The translations under genes and the position numbers were made by a program. Positions 34,417-42,183 of a stretch of DNA of 64,000 nt are shown here, one piece after another; the stretch's first letter is position 1; each line of letters starts with the position of its first letter. The notes under the pieces were generated by a model. The model had not been told where the DNA came from. It made no database searches and saw only the letters and a program-made list of their open reading frames with translations. Source of the DNA: Actinomycetospora endophytica (GTDB taxonomy: Bacteria; Actinomycetota; Actinomycetes; Mycobacteriales; Pseudonocardiaceae); contig NZ_JAJNDB010000002.1 in assembly GCF_021026375.1 (NCBI RefSeq), positions 744,001 to 808,000 on the forward strand, in the 5' to 3' direction.

Positions 34417-35157
34417 GTGACGACGGTCCGCGCGGCCCGTGAGCGCGACGTCGCGGCGGTCACGCCGCGCGGGCTGACCGAGCATCGCGTCCAGACGTGG
34501 TGCGTGTGGTCGGCCCCGCTGTTCGTGGCGCTGCTCTTCGGCGCCCTCCTGGTCGCCGGGTGGGTCCCGCCGCCGTCGCCGTCGCAGACGCCGGGCCAGG
34601 TCGCGGCGATGTACGCGGAGCACACCGACCTCAAGCGCCTGGCCTTCGTGCTGCTCTTCCTCGGCGGCGGGATGAGCGCCGCGTTCGTGGCGGCGATCGA
34701 CCACCGCCTGGAGCAGATCCCCGGAGCGCGGGCGCTGGCCCGGCTGCAGGTGATCGGCGGGACCCTCGGGGTCTTCGCGGTGGTCCTCCCGGCGATCGTG
34801 TTCATGGTCGCGGCCTACCGCCCGGAGCGGAATCCCGAGATCACCCAGGCCCTGCACGACCTGGCGTTCATCCCGTTCATCGGCAACCTGGTGCCGTTCC
34901 TCATCCAGGCGATCGCCATCGGGGTGGCGGTGCTCATGCAGGACCCGGAGCGACCGGTCCTGCCGCGCTGGGTCGGCTTCTACAACCTCTGGACGGCGTT
35001 CCTGACGCTGCCGGGACTGCTGCTGATCTTCTTCCGTACCGGGGCGTTCGCGTGGAACGGCGTGCTCGTGTTCTGGGTGGTCGCCACGGTCTTCGGCGGG
35101 TGGTTCCTGGTGATGTTCTGGGTGCTGCGCGACGTGCTCCGGGCGGAGGCCCGATGA
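34417..35157 (+). CDS. Six-TM membrane protein of unknown function
   Basis: The 246-residue protein starts at GTG 34417, three bases after the SDR stop. Six hydrophobic helices are seen (about 30-48, 70-90, 107-126, 145-165, 185-203 and 212-232). Loops contain SQTPGQVAAMYAEHTDLKRL and AYRPERNPEITQALHD. No redox ligand set is evident. It overlaps the oxidase subunit III-like gene as ATGA, so it probably belongs to the same membrane assembly. Confidence 0.7.
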   Translation: MTTVRAARERDVAAVTPRGLTEHRVQTWCVWSAPLFVALLFGALLVAGWVPPPSPSQTPGQVAAMYAEHTDLKRLAFVLLFLGGGMSAAFVAAIDHRLEQIPGARALARLQVIGGTLGVFAVVLPAIVFMVAAYRPERNPEITQALHDLAFIPFIGNLVPFLIQAIAIGVAVLMQDPERPVLPRWVGFYNLWTAFLTLPGLLLIFFRTGAFAWNGVLVFWVVATVFGGWFLVMFWVLRDVLRAEAR

Positions 35158-35744
35158 GCGCCGCCCCGCCGGCGGAGCGCGAGGCACCGGTATCCCGGAC
35201 GCCCGGCGAGACAGGCATCTGGATCTTCGTCCTCGGCGACATGGTCGTGTTCGCCGTCTGCTTCGTCGTCCTCGCCGTGACCTACGCGCACGACCGGGCG
35301 GCCTACGCGGCCGACCAGCAGGCCCTGCACCTCGGGCTCGGCATCGTCAACACCGTCGTGCTCGTGACGACGTCGCTGACGATGGCCCTCGCCGTGCGTG
35401 CGGCCCGGCTCGCCCGGCCACGGACGGCGGTGCGGCTGGTCGTCGCGACCATGGCGGGCGCGGTGGTGTTCGCGGCGGTCAAGGTCGTCGAGTACACCGA
35501 TCTCGTCGTCGCCGGGCACACCGCGCGCTCCGACGACTTCTTCCTCTACTACTTCTGCTTCACCGGACTGCACCTGCTGCACGTCGTGATCGGGCTGGCC
35601 GTGCTCGGCGGGGTGCTGCGGATCGTGCGCCGGCCGGTGCTCGGGCGCGCCGACCTCTCGCTGGTGGAGAGCGGAGCGAGCTACTGGCACATGGTCGACC
35701 TGCTCTGGCTCGTGCTCTTCGGCCTGCTCTACACCCTGGGGTGA
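35154..35744 (+). CDS. Cytochrome c oxidase subunit III-like (NorE/CoxC-type) protein
   Basis: The 196-residue, five-TM protein has GIWIFVLGDMVVFAVCFVV at the start, FFLYYFCFTGLHLLHVVIGL in the middle and ESGASYWHMVDLLWLVLFGLLY at the end. These are hallmark segments of heme-copper oxidase subunit III and NorE proteins. Subunit III carries no metal and normally supports subunit I, but no subunit I or II gene is present here. It is translationally coupled on both sides. Confidence 0.88.
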   Translation: MSAAPPAEREAPVSRTPGETGIWIFVLGDMVVFAVCFVVLAVTYAHDRAAYAADQQALHLGLGIVNTVVLVTTSLTMALAVRAARLARPRTAVRLVVATMAGAVVFAAVKVVEYTDLVVAGHTARSDDFFLYYFCFTGLHLLHVVIGLAVLGGVLRIVRRPVLGRADLSLVESGASYWHMVDLLWLVLFGLLYTLG

Positions 35745-36007
35745 TCATGCCTGCCGTCGTCGACAGGACCCTGATCGCCGTCTGGGCCGCGCTGCTCGTC
35801 GCCACGGCCGTCTCGGTCGGGGTCCACGAGGGACTGGGCCCCGGCCCGACCACGGTGCTCGTGGTCGTCGCCGTGGCCTTCGTCAAGATCTGGCTCGTCG
35901 GCCGGTACTTCATGGAGCTGCGCCACGCCCCGGCGGTGCTGCGCCGGCTGTTCGACGCCTACGTCGTCGTCGTGCCGGTCGTGCTCGCCGTCGTCCTGCT
36001 CGCCTGA
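35741..36007 (+). CDS. Cytochrome c oxidase subunit IV-like (prokaryotic type)
   Basis: The 88-residue, three-TM protein has VAVAFVKIWLVGRYFMELRHAPAVLR, the typical signature of prokaryotic oxidase subunit IV/NorF-like proteins. GTG 35741 overlaps the subunit III stop as GTGA; ATG 35747 is an alternative. It ends the operon before a convergent hairpin. Confidence 0.85.
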   Translation: MIMPAVVDRTLIAVWAALLVATAVSVGVHEGLGPGPTTVLVVVAVAFVKIWLVGRYFMELRHAPAVLRRLFDAYVVVVPVVLAVVLLA

Positions 36008-36023
36008 CGGGCCACCTTGATCA

Positions 36024-36073
36024 GGGGCACGTGAGGCAGGTCGCGGGTCGCCGGACCCTGCCCCACGTACCCC
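36024..36073. terminator. Imperfect long hairpin between convergent genes
   Basis: A 17-bp stem pairs 36024-36040 with 36057-36073 (two mismatches) around a 16-base loop. The 75-base gap lies between the oxidase-like operon and the convergent flavoprotein gene, so it may terminate both. Confidence 0.55.
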
Positions 36074-36082
36074 TCGTCAGGC

Positions 36083-37396
36083 CTACCGCGCGGCGGCCGG
36101 GGCTAAGCGTTCGGCCAGCTCCTCCACCACCAGCGCGGCGGTCTCCGCGCACGCCGTCGTGCCGCCGTTGGCGTACTCCTTCACCGCGTCGCCGACGTTC
36201 CAGAGGTTCGCCACCGGCGTGGTGTGCGGCAGGTCGAAGCCCGCAACCGCGCGCTGCGGCGGCCAGTCGTCGCGCCACACCGAGGTGGAGAGCACCCGGG
36301 CGTCGGCGAAGCCGGGAATCTGCTCGTGCAGGTCCTCGTGGAGCAGCGCCGTCTCCTCGGCCGCGTCGAACCCGCCGGTGGCCGGGACCGGGACCGAGGT
36401 GCCGTTGTAGAGGTGCCAGCCCTCGGGGGCCATCTCCGGGCAGGTCGCCGTGAAGTTCGCGACGTAGCACATCCGCCGGGTCTTCGCGAAGCTCAGCATC
36501 CCGGGGGCGTCGATGAGCGGGGTCCGGCTCGCGAAGTTCACGACGATCATCGAGCACGGCGTGGTGTCGACGGTCGCCGTGTACTCGGCCGACAGTCGGT
36601 CCCGGCCGATCAGATCCGCCGTCGCGGCCGGCCCGACGTCGCTCACCGCGGCCCGGCAGGCGACCTCGACGGTCTCGCCGGCGCGCGTGACGGTGGCGCC
36701 GGTGACGAGGCCGTCGTCGCCGAGGTGCAGCCCGCGGACCTCGCTGTCGAGCCAAATTTCACTGCCCTCGCCCGCTGTGCCTTCGATGACGTCGGCGAGG
36801 GCCCGCCACACGCCGATGGTGCCCTCGGGGCAGAACCCGAACTTCTTGAACGCGCTGCGCCGGGTGAAGTACGTGAGGAAGACCTTGGCGGGCAGCTCCT
36901 CGGAGCTCACCGCGAAGATCGACGCACACATGTTCCGGAAGATCCCGTGGACGTTCTCGTTGCTGGTGAAGCGCCGCAGCCACTCGGCCGTCGAGAGGCC
37001 GCCGTCGGGCAGGCCGTCGTCGGTCCGGGCGGCGCCGAGCCCCTCGAGGACCTTCGCGCCCTGGCGGGTGAGCTTCGAGAGCAGGAACCCCCAGCCGCCG
37101 CCGGTGACGTCGACGTCCTTGCCGCCGATCCGGTAGAGCAGCGGCGGCGTCGCGCGGCGCACGTCGAAGCGGGCGCCCACCTCGGCGAAGGTCTGCTCGG
37201 TGATCCCGCCGACCTCGATGACGATCGCGCCGTTGTTGACCTTGAAGCCGTCGATGTCCTCGGTGGACGCGCGGCCGCCGACGCGGTCGAGGCGCTCCAC
37301 GACGAGCGTGCGGTAGCCGCGCTGGGTGAGCCGGGCGGCGGTGAACAGCCCGCCGGCGCCGGCGCCGACGACGAGCACGTCGAACGTCCTGGTCAT
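36083..37396 (-). CDS. CrtI-like FAD-dependent amine oxidase/desaturase family protein
   Basis: The 437-residue flavoprotein starts with VLVVGAGAGGLFTAARLTQRG and RVGGRAST. Near the end is the FAD-contact segment NLWNVGDAVKEYANGGTTACAETAA. Its closest general family is the phytoene desaturase/amine oxidase group; the substrate is unknown. It is only distantly similar to the CrtI-like protein at 13186-14916. ATG 37396 has GGAG upstream. It may be transcribed after the acyl-CoA dehydrogenase, but a hairpin lies between. Confidence 0.82.
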   Translation of the reverse strand: MTRTFDVLVVGAGAGGLFTAARLTQRGYRTLVVERLDRVGGRASTEDIDGFKVNNGAIVIEVGGITEQTFAEVGARFDVRRATPPLLYRIGGKDVDVTGGGWGFLLSKLTRQGAKVLEGLGAARTDDGLPDGGLSTAEWLRRFTSNENVHGIFRNMCASIFAVSSEELPAKVFLTYFTRRSAFKKFGFCPEGTIGVWRALADVIEGTAGEGSEIWLDSEVRGLHLGDDGLVTGATVTRAGETVEVACRAAVSDVGPAATADLIGRDRLSAEYTATVDTTPCSMIVVNFASRTPLIDAPGMLSFAKTRRMCYVANFTATCPEMAPEGWHLYNGTSVPVPATGGFDAAEETALLHEDLHEQIPGFADARVLSTSVWRDDWPPQRAVAGFDLPHTTPVANLWNVGDAVKEYANGGTTACAETAALVVEELAERLAPAAAR

Positions 37397-37432
37397 GCGT
37401 CTCCTTTGCTCAGTAGGTGCGCTGCCGCGCCC

Positions 37433-37472
37433 GTGAGCACTAATTGATGCCCTGGCGTCAATTAGTGCTCAC
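37433..37472. terminator. 19-bp hairpin (GTGAGCACTAAT family, second copy)
   Basis: Left arm 37433-37451 and right arm 37454-37472 pair over 19 positions with one G-T wobble. The tip opens to make a loop. It begins GTGAGCACTAATTGA, sharing its first 12 bases with the hairpin at 7566. It lies 15 bases after the stop codon of the acyl-CoA dehydrogenase gene. Confidence 0.7.
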
Positions 37473-37487
37473 AGGGCCGAAGGCCAC

Positions 37488-38666
37488 CTAGTACGAAGCC
37501 GGCAGGCCCAGGCTGTGCTGGGCGACGAAGTTCAGGACCATCTCGCGGCTGACCGGGGCGGTCTTGAGCATCCGGGCGAGGAACCAGTAGTCGGACAGGC
37601 CGTACTCGAGCGCGAGCCCGTTGCCGCCGTGCGTCTGCATCGCCTGGTCGAGGGTGCGCAGCGAGGAGTCGGCGGCGGCGAACTTCGCGATGTTGGAGGC
37701 CTCGGCGGCGTCGGAGCCCTCGTCGAACAGTTCCGCCGCGCGGGCGGTGAGCAGCCGGGCCTGCGCCACCGCGATGTAGCACTCGGCCAGCGGGTGCGCG
37801 ACCCCCTGGTGGGCGCCGATCGGGACGCCCTTCCACACCGCCCGCTCGCCCGCGTACCGGGTGGCCTTGTCCAGGGCGTAGAGCGAGAGGCCGTTGGAGA
37901 TCGACGCGGCGGTGATCCGCTCCGGGTTCAGCCCGGCGAACACCTGCCGCAGCCCGGCCCCGTCGTCGCCGATGAGCGTCTCCGGCCCGACCGCGACGTC
38001 GTCGAGGAACACCGTGAACTGGTGCTCGGGCTGGACGAGCGCCGCCTCGAGGTGCTGCCACGACAGCCCGGGGGAGTCGGTGGGGACGACGAACAGCGAC
38101 AGCGGCTTGCGCCCGCTCGACCCGGGCTGCGCCGACCCGCTGCGCGCGACGACGAGGACGGCGTCCGCCTCGTCGATCCCCGAGGTCCAGTACTTGGTGC
38201 CGCGCAGCCGCCAGCCCCCGTCGCCGTCGGGGTGGGCCGTCGTCGTGATCTCGTGGCTGTTCGACCCGGCGTCCGGCTCGGTGATCGCGAACGCCATCTT
38301 GAGCGAGCCGTCCGCGATGCCCGGCAGCCAGCGGGACTTCAGCTCCTCCGAGCCGTGCTGCGCGATGATCGTCCCGCAGATCGCCGGGGAGATCACCGTC
38401 ATCAGCAGCGGGCAGCCGGCGGCCGAGGCGGCCTCGACGACCACCGACAGGTCGCCGAGCGTGCCGCCGCCCCCGCCGTAGGCCTCGGGCAGGTGTACGC
38501 CGAGGAAGCCGGCGGCCCCGAGCTCCGACCACAGCGCGGTGGGTTGCTCGTGAGCCCGGGAGCGGGCGACGAAGTACGGGTGCCCGTACGCGGCGACCAG
38601 CTTCGTCACGCTGGCGCGCAGTTCGGCCCGTTCCGGGCTCTCGGGGACGATCGACGAGGGGGTCAA
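37488..38666 (-). CDS. Acyl-CoA dehydrogenase
   Basis: The 392-residue flavoenzyme has MAFAITEPDAGSNSHEI and GTKYWTSGIDEADAVLVVAR in the middle domain. The C-terminal helical domain has QTHGGNGLALEYGLSDYWFLARM. It would form trans-2-enoyl-CoA using ETF as electron acceptor. The GLALEYGL region lacks the common catalytic YGGT-xEI motif, so the base must sit elsewhere, as in some long-chain or branched acyl enzymes. It lies 16 bases behind the NTF2-crotonase fusion and is likely co-transcribed. Confidence 0.9.
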   Translation of the reverse strand: MTPSSIVPESPERAELRASVTKLVAAYGHPYFVARSRAHEQPTALWSELGAAGFLGVHLPEAYGGGGGTLGDLSVVVEAASAAGCPLLMTVISPAICGTIIAQHGSEELKSRWLPGIADGSLKMAFAITEPDAGSNSHEITTTAHPDGDGGWRLRGTKYWTSGIDEADAVLVVARSGSAQPGSSGRKPLSLFVVPTDSPGLSWQHLEAALVQPEHQFTVFLDDVAVGPETLIGDDGAGLRQVFAGLNPERITAASISNGLSLYALDKATRYAGERAVWKGVPIGAHQGVAHPLAECYIAVAQARLLTARAAELFDEGSDAAEASNIAKFAAADSSLRTLDQAMQTHGGNGLALEYGLSDYWFLARMLKTAPVSREMVLNFVAQHSLGLPASY

Positions 38667-38682
38667 CGGAGGTCCTCTCTGC

Positions 38683-39906
38683 TCAGCGGCCGTGGAAGAC
38701 CGGGCGCTGCCCGGCGCGGAAGGCGGGGACGCCCGCCGCGGCGTCCTCGTCGGCGGCGGCGTCGGTCATGGCGGTGATCTCGGCGCGGGCCTGCACCGGC
38801 AGGGCGGTGTTGTGGGACTCGCGCAGCAGCCGTTTCATCCGGCCGAACGCGCGGGTCGGGCCGGCGGCCAGGCGCTCGGCCAGGGCGCGGCCGCGTTCGT
38901 CGACGTCGTCGGCGGGCACGGCCTCGGTCGCGAGCCCCCAGGCCACCGCCTCGGCGCCGGAGAAGGGCCGGTTGAGCAGGAAGAGCTCCTGGGCACGGCG
39001 CAGGCCGACGGTGCGGGGCAGGTACCAGGTGTTCAGTCCGTCGGCGACCAGCCCGAGCGCCGCGTAGCCGATCGCCAGCGACGCGGCCTCGTCGATCACC
39101 ACGACGTCGGACACGTGCAGCAGCCCGAGCCCGCCGCCGGCGGCGGCCCCGCGCACCGCGGCGACCACCGGCGCGTCGATCTCGGTGAGCCGCTCCAGCG
39201 CCTGGTGGTAGGTGTCGATCATCTGGCGGAGCACCACGGGCAGCGCGGCCGGCTCGAGCTCGCCGAGCACGGCGAGGTCGCCGCCGACGCAGAACCGCGG
39301 CCCGTCGGCGCAGAGCAGCACCGCGCGGACCGCTGGGTCCTCGGCGGCCCGGAAGGTGGCCTCGTCGAGATCCTCGGTGAACCGGGGATCGATGGCGTTG
39401 CCGGCCTTCGGGCGGACGAGCCGGATCGTGGCGACGCCGTGGGAGTCGACGGTGTAGCTCAGCCGACGCATCTCCCGTTCGCCGGCCCGCGGTCGGTCGG
39501 GGGCGGGGAGCGCCTCGCCCCAGGCGGTCGAGTCGGTGTACTGCGTCAGGGCGGCGATCCGGCCGTCGGCGGCGAAGCGCAGGACGTGCGCGAAGGCGGC
39601 GTCGAGTTCGCCCCCGCCGTCGCGTGCGGTGCCCCGATAGCGCCCGAGGACGACGAGCGCGCCGTCGTCGGTGGGCAGGAAGCGCTCGGGCTCGGCCCGC
39701 GCCGCGTAGCGCCGGCCGATCGCCCACCAGAAGCCCTGGATCGCGGCGTCGCGGCCGTGCCGGACCTCGCCGAGATCCCCGGGCAGGCCGGCGGTCGGCT
39801 CGACGACCACGTCGGGGTCGAGGAGGTCGGCGAGGGCGTCGGCATTGCCCGCGGCGAGCGCGTCGTAGAGCGCCCGCGCCCGGGTCTCGGCGTCCGTCGT
39901 GATCAC
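38683..39906 (-). CDS. Fusion of SnoaL/NTF2-like domain with enoyl-CoA hydratase
   Basis: The single 407-residue frame has two domains. Residues 1-135 form a SnoaL/NTF2-like cone (ARALYDALAAGNADALADLLDPDVVVE, later RFAADGRIAALTQYTD). Residues 146-407 form a crotonase with GPRFCVGGDLAVL and RGAAAGGGLGLLHVSD. The linker APDRPRAGERE is hydrophilic. Crotonases act on acyl-CoA; NTF2-like domains often bind or isomerise small hydrophobic ligands. An internal ATG at residue 146 could also give the crotonase alone. The start is GTG 39906, 31 bases from an operator-like repeat. Confidence 0.85.
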   Translation of the reverse strand: MITTDAETRARALYDALAAGNADALADLLDPDVVVEPTAGLPGDLGEVRHGRDAAIQGFWWAIGRRYAARAEPERFLPTDDGALVVLGRYRGTARDGGGELDAAFAHVLRFAADGRIAALTQYTDSTAWGEALPAPDRPRAGEREMRRLSYTVDSHGVATIRLVRPKAGNAIDPRFTEDLDEATFRAAEDPAVRAVLLCADGPRFCVGGDLAVLGELEPAALPVVLRQMIDTYHQALERLTEIDAPVVAAVRGAAAGGGLGLLHVSDVVVIDEAASLAIGYAALGLVADGLNTWYLPRTVGLRRAQELFLLNRPFSGAEAVAWGLATEAVPADDVDERGRALAERLAAGPTRAFGRMKRLLRESHNTALPVQARAEITAMTDAAADEDAAAGVPAFRAGQRPVFHGR

Positions 39907-39936
39907 GTGCGCCCGGTCTCCCTCCGTGCCGAATTT

Positions 39937-39954
39937 TTCTAGGACTTACTAGAA
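39937..39954. promoter_or_regulatory. Operator-like repeat TTCTAG-N6-CTAGAA (copy 1)
   Basis: The perfect 6-bp inverted repeat has a GACTTA spacer. The inner 16 bases TCTAGGACTTACTAGA differ by one base from 61228-61243. It lies 31 bases before the NTF2-crotonase start. Confidence 0.6.
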
Positions 39955-40047
39955 CATGCTGGTGAGAGGCAGGCAAGAGGGAGAGATGCCCAGAACGAGC
40001 GAGAGGACGACGGCCGGTCGGGTGTTCCCGGGTGCCAGCCCAAGTGG

Positions 40048-40064
40048 TTTAATCGAAATTCGAA
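40048..40064. promoter_or_regulatory. 17-bp regulon site 4 (before WS/DGAT gene)
   Basis: TTTAATCGAAATTCGAA has a perfect TCGAA-A-TTCGA palindrome at 40053-40063. It lies 28 bases before the preferred GTG start of the acyltransferase gene. It matches 14 of 17 bases with site 2 and with site 6, so it links the palindromic and TTTAATCGA-type members. Confidence 0.6.
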
Positions 40065-40092
40065 ACAAGGCGTGCTTCGGAGGGGGAGCCCC

Positions 40093-41478
40093 GTGCAGTT
40101 GGTGCCGGCGATGGACTCGGTCTACCTCTGGGGCGAGGGCGGCAACAGTCCCTGCCACGTGATCGCCCTGCAGCTCTTCCGCCCGCCCGAGGGCTCGGGC
40201 CCGGAGCTGCTGGACGAGCTCTACGAGGGCATGACCGACCCGAAGCACGTCAAGCGCTCGTTCCGGCGCCGGCCGGTGCGTGGCTGGTCGACCGGCGGAC
40301 AGTTCGCCTGGGCGATCGACGACGACCTCGACATGGGCCTGCACGTGCGCCGCATCGGGCTGCCCCGCCCGGCGCGCATCCGGGAGCTGCTCGAGTTCCT
40401 CGGGGACTGGCACGCCGTCCCGCTGGCCCGCGACCGCCCGCTCTGGGAGGCCCGCCTGGTCGAGGGACTCGAGGACGGCCGGTTCGCGCTCGCCACCAAG
40501 ATGCACCACGCGTCGCTGGACGGCGTGAACATGGGTCGCCACCTGCTCGGCGGCCTGTCCACGGACCAGGAGCACCGCGGGGGCACCGCGCCCTGGATGG
40601 TCCCGACGGCGGAGCGCAGCTCCCCCCGCAAGCGTCGCCCGCTGCCCAGCTGGACGGACACCGCCCGGTCGGTCGGCGGCGCGGCCGGGGCGTTCGTCCG
40701 CTCGCTGCCGCGGCTGGCGAGCGCCGGCGCCGCGGCGGTGCGCGAGGACTCGGTCGCGCTGCCCTACGACGCACCCCCGACCCGGTTCAACGCGCCCGTC
40801 AGCTCCGGGCGCCGGTTCGCCGGCGACAAGTGGCCGATGGAGCGGCTGCGCACCGTCGCCCGCCGGGCCGGGACGAGCTCCAACGACGTCGCGCTCGCGA
40901 TGTGCGGCGGGGCGCTGCGCAGCTACCTGGACGAGCGCGGTGAGCTGCCCGACGACCCGCTGGTGACGATGGTCCCGGTCTCGCTGGTCGGCACCGACCC
41001 GTCGGGGACGGCGACCGACGGCAACTCCTGGGCGGCGGTGCTCGCCACGCTGGCGACGGACACCGACGACCCCGTCGAGCGCCTCACCCGGGTCCACGCC
41101 GCGATGAACCGCAGCAAGGACCTCATGGGCTCCCTCGACGCCGTCTCGGCGACCGCGATCAGCGCCGTGAACCTCGCCGGGGCCGTCCCGATCTCGATCC
41201 CGGGCGCCCCGTCGCTCCCGCGCCCGGCGTTCAACCTGATCTGCTCGACGATCCCGGCGACCCGCGAACCGCTCTACCTCGACGGGTGCGAGCTCACCGA
41301 GAACTACCCGATCTCCATGGTCCTCGACGGTCAGGCCCTCAACATCACGATGGTCTCCTACGCCGATCACCTGGCCTTCGGGATCACCGGCTGCCGCCGC
41401 TCGGTGCCGCACCTGCAGCGGCTGCTGGCCCACCTCGAGAACGGCCTGACCGACCTGGAGAAGGCCACCGCCCGGTGA
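40093..41478 (+). CDS. Wax ester synthase/diacylglycerol acyltransferase (WS/DGAT)
   Basis: The 461-residue acyltransferase starts at GTG 40093, behind GGAGGGGGA and with the usual VPAMDSVYLWGE opening. The catalytic motif HHASLDG is at residues 138-144, and the second conserved block is PRPAFNLICSTIPATREPLYLDGCEL. WS/DGAT enzymes esterify acyl-CoA to alcohols or diacylglycerol at the membrane or lipid body. A GTG at 40072 would begin only 8 bases from the regulatory site and is less likely. Confidence 0.92.
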   Translation: MQLVPAMDSVYLWGEGGNSPCHVIALQLFRPPEGSGPELLDELYEGMTDPKHVKRSFRRRPVRGWSTGGQFAWAIDDDLDMGLHVRRIGLPRPARIRELLEFLGDWHAVPLARDRPLWEARLVEGLEDGRFALATKMHHASLDGVNMGRHLLGGLSTDQEHRGGTAPWMVPTAERSSPRKRRPLPSWTDTARSVGGAAGAFVRSLPRLASAGAAAVREDSVALPYDAPPTRFNAPVSSGRRFAGDKWPMERLRTVARRAGTSSNDVALAMCGGALRSYLDERGELPDDPLVTMVPVSLVGTDPSGTATDGNSWAAVLATLATDTDDPVERLTRVHAAMNRSKDLMGSLDAVSATAISAVNLAGAVPISIPGAPSLPRPAFNLICSTIPATREPLYLDGCELTENYPISMVLDGQALNITMVSYADHLAFGITGCRRSVPHLQRLLAHLENGLTDLEKATAR

Positions 41479-41523
41479 TCGGTGATCACGGGGCACGACG
41501 GCGGGTGAGATAACGTCGGGTAG

Positions 41524-42183
41524 GTGACGACGAGCGGCGACCGGGTGGACCGGCGCGACGCCCCGCCACGGCGCCGGGGTCGACCGGCCGCCTCGGGGGG
41601 CCCGAGCACGGAAGCGGCGATCCTGCGCAGCGCGCGGGAGGTGTTCGCCGAGTCGGGGTACGAGGGCGCGACGTTCGCGGAGATCGCCGCGCGGGCCGGG
41701 GTCACCCGCCCGGCGGTCAACCACTACTTCGCCGGCAAGCCCGCGCTCTACGCCGCCGTCTTCGAGGCGACCCAGGACGGCGTCGTCACCGTCGGTCTGG
41801 CCCGGGCGGCGGACGCCCGGACCTCCACCGAGCGGCTGGGGCTGTTCCTCGAGACCGCGGCGCAGGCCGACGCGGGGGACCGGTCGTTCGCGCGGTTCAT
41901 CGCGGCGTCACTGGTCGACGCGTTCCGCCACCCGGAGCTCGCCGACCACGCGCGCCGCCAGATCGACGACGTGCGCGGCTTCGTCCGCGGCACCCTCGAG
42001 ACCGGGATGGCCGCCGGGGAGATCCGGGCCGACCTCGAGCTGGAACCGGTGACCGAGCTGCTGGTCGCCGTGATGTGGGGGATGGGCCTCTACGCCGGGT
42101 TCGTGGGCACCCACGAGCAGCTCGAGGCCGTGGTGGATCAGTTCGAGCGGGTGCTCGAGTCGGTGCTCGTGCCCCCCGCGTAA
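41524..42183 (+). CDS. TetR family regulator
   Basis: The 219-residue protein starts at GTG 41524. Its helix-turn-helix is EVFAESGYEGATFAEIAARAGVTRPAVNHYFAGKPAL at about residues 38-75. The C-terminal half ends in VAVMWGMGLYAGFVGTHEQLEAV. It follows the WS/DGAT gene by 45 bases and overlaps the convergent CoA ligase gene by 46 bases. Confidence 0.9.
   Translation: MTTSGDRVDRRDAPPRRRGRPAASGGPSTEAAILRSAREVFAESGYEGATFAEIAARAGVTRPAVNHYFAGKPALYAAVFEATQDGVVTVGLARAADARTSTERLGLFLETAAQADAGDRSFARFIAASLVDAFRHPELADHARRQIDDVRGFVRGTLETGMAAGEIRADLELEPVTELLVAVMWGMGLYAGFVGTHEQLEAVVDQFERVLESVLVPPA

Noticed and set aside
32197-35187. Minus-strand open frame of 996 codons opposite the crotonase-MaoC-SDR genes
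   Set aside because: It covers four plus-strand genes that have ribosome sites and family motifs; no domain is recognisable in it.
35154-36007. Complete terminal oxidase operon
   Set aside because: Only subunit III- and IV-like proteins are present; no heme- or copper-binding subunit I or II is encoded on either side.
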